Assembly (NCBI GenBank): GCA_047629355.1
Contig: JBLHWU010000287.1
Coordinates: 1 to 7,254, forward strand
DNA: 7,254 nt
DNA from: CAYUNA01 sp047629355
Lineage (GTDB): Bacteria; Bacteroidota; Bacteroidia; Chitinophagales; Saprospiraceae
Reading direction: 5' to 3'
Positions 6,576 to 7,254 of the stretch are shown one piece after another. Every line of letters begins with the position of its first letter. Positions within the stretch are counted from its first letter, which is position 1. The notes beneath the pieces are model-generated. The model had not been told where the DNA came from and did not search any database. It saw nothing but the letters and a program-made list of their open reading frames with translations. Both the position numbers and the translations under genes were made by a program.

Positions 6576-6965
6576 ATGACAGAAATTGCAATTACTAAGG
6601 GTATCAAAGTAACCGTTGAGCCTTTTTATTTAGAATCACATTCCCGTCCTGCGCAAAAGCATTTCGCGCATGGCTATCGAGTAACTATCGAAAATCAAAG
6701 TGAGGAAACCGTGCAGCTGATGCGCCGACATTGGTTTATCTGCGATGGGCCAGGGGAGGTGCGAGAAGTGGAAGGAGCAGGGATTGTTGGAGAGCAACCG
6801 ACGCTTGCGCCAGGGCAACTTCATCAATATACTTCTTGGTGTCCGCTGACGAGTGAGGTGGGCAAAATGCACGGGACGTTTACGATGCAGACGGCTAAGG
6901 AGCGGAAGGAATTTAAAGTAATGGTGCCTGTCTTTCAGTTGATTGCGCCGTCGATTTTGAATTAA
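6576..6965 (+). CDS. apaG: ApaG family protein (DUF525)
   Basis: A 129-residue single-domain protein, the usual length of ApaG, with a fibronectin-III-like beta fold. Diagnostic segments are YRVTIENQS (34-42), RRHWFICDGPG (50-60), VEGAGIVGEQPTLAPG (65-80), YTSWCPL (85-91), GKMHGTFTM (96-104) and FKVMVPVFQL (113-122). Where many ApaG proteins have Gly after YTS, this one has Trp88. ApaG was linked to Co2+/Mg2+ sensitivity in Salmonella (CorD), but its biochemical role is not settled, so an efflux-protein label should not be taken literally. It stands alone, divergent from the kinase and convergent with the transposase, with no visible terminator in the 20 nt between them. The last two thirds are richer in G+C than the rest of the window (three 60-base lines average about 56%), and purine-rich. 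Confidence 0.95.
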   Translation: MTEIAITKGIKVTVEPFYLESHSRPAQKHFAHGYRVTIENQSEETVQLMRRHWFICDGPGEVREVEGAGIVGEQPTLAPGQLHQYTSWCPLTSEVGKMHGTFTMQTAKERKEFKVMVPVFQLIAPSILN

Positions 6966-6985
6966 TAGACATCTTTACAGAATAA

Positions 6986-7254
6986 CTAAGCCGCATATCT
7001 AAGGTTTACAATGGCAGAAACGGCATGCCAGACTTTGCCATAATTTTTGTGTTTCCCCCGATAAACTTCTTTCGTTATTCTAAATATTTTACAGCGTCTG
7101 TTGACATGTTCTACTGCAATTCGTTTTTTGGCTAATTCATGATTAAATTTTTTATCCGCTTTGGTTAGAGGCTTTTTTTTACTTGATTTAATGGGATGAA
7201 CTGAATTTTTATGGATCTTACGGATACCGATATATCCTAAATCCACTAAAATTT
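6986..7254 (-). mobile_element. Insertion sequence transposase, C-terminal part (IS5/DDE_Tnp_4-like), cut by window edge
   Basis: The reading frame runs from the right edge to a TAG at 6986-6988, giving the last 88 or so residues of a DDE transposase. The first in-window candidate start is a GTG (7244-7246), but the frame stays open beyond it (...I-L-V-D-L-G-Y), so the gene most likely begins outside the window. Visible motifs are DLGYIGI, KKKPLTKADKKFNHELAKKR and RIAVEHVNRRCKIFRI, whose Glu fits the third catalytic residue of the DDE triad, then a C-terminal helix ending SAIVNLRYAA. These match IS5-like transposases common in Bacteroidota. The end of the element should fall between its stop and apaG, or very near, because only 20 nt separate them. 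Whether the element is intact cannot be judged here. Confidence 0.8.

Noticed and set aside
6636..6872. 78-codon minus-strand ORF inside apaG
   Set aside because: Antisense shadow of a confidently identified gene, with no domain and unlikely composition.

Overview
The window looks like ordinary chromosome from a member of the Bacteroidota, with mobile DNA at the right edge. Four things point there: a type IX secretion system plug protein (the former DUF5103 family), a histidine kinase/response regulator pair resembling Bacteroides RprX/RprY, a periplasmic DUF4369-thioredoxin (TlpA-type) protein, and start codons preceded by AT-rich sequence without Shine-Dalgarno motifs. One match to the Bacteroidota promoter (TTTG, 21 bp, TAnnTTTG) is also present. 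Genus cannot be told from the sequence alone.

Layout, left to right. Positions 1-138 hold a strong bidirectional hairpin terminator and no gene I can support. Five genes then lie on the minus strand, so transcription runs right to left: sensor kinase (4842-6365), a 263-nt gap, response regulator (3844-4578) ending at a clear intrinsic terminator, a very AT-rich DUF4304 gene (3125-3721), the T9SS plug gene (1736-3112, starting 12 nt after it), and the TlpA-like thioredoxin (139-1518), which has its own promoter and a leader of about 110 nt. On the plus strand, divergent from the kinase, is apaG (6576-6965). The C-terminal part of an insertion-sequence transposase (minus strand) enters from the right edge and stops 20 nt short of apaG.

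How the genes relate. The kinase and regulator form one two-component system sensing something in the periplasm; the kinase's periplasmic domain has a Cys-x-Cys-x-x-Cys cluster. The thioredoxin protein and the T9SS plug both work in the cell envelope but appear to be separate transcription units. The DUF4304 gene looks like a later insertion between the regulator's terminator and the plug gene.

I found no CRISPR array, phage, toxin-antitoxin pair or wholly new system. The most unusual non-coding structure is the 263-nt gap between kinase and regulator. It holds six copies of TYGATT spaced 8-10 bp apart just ahead of the regulator start, plus a perfect 8-bp-arm palindrome overlapping a near-consensus -7 element. 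This suggests separate, possibly autoregulated, expression of the regulator.
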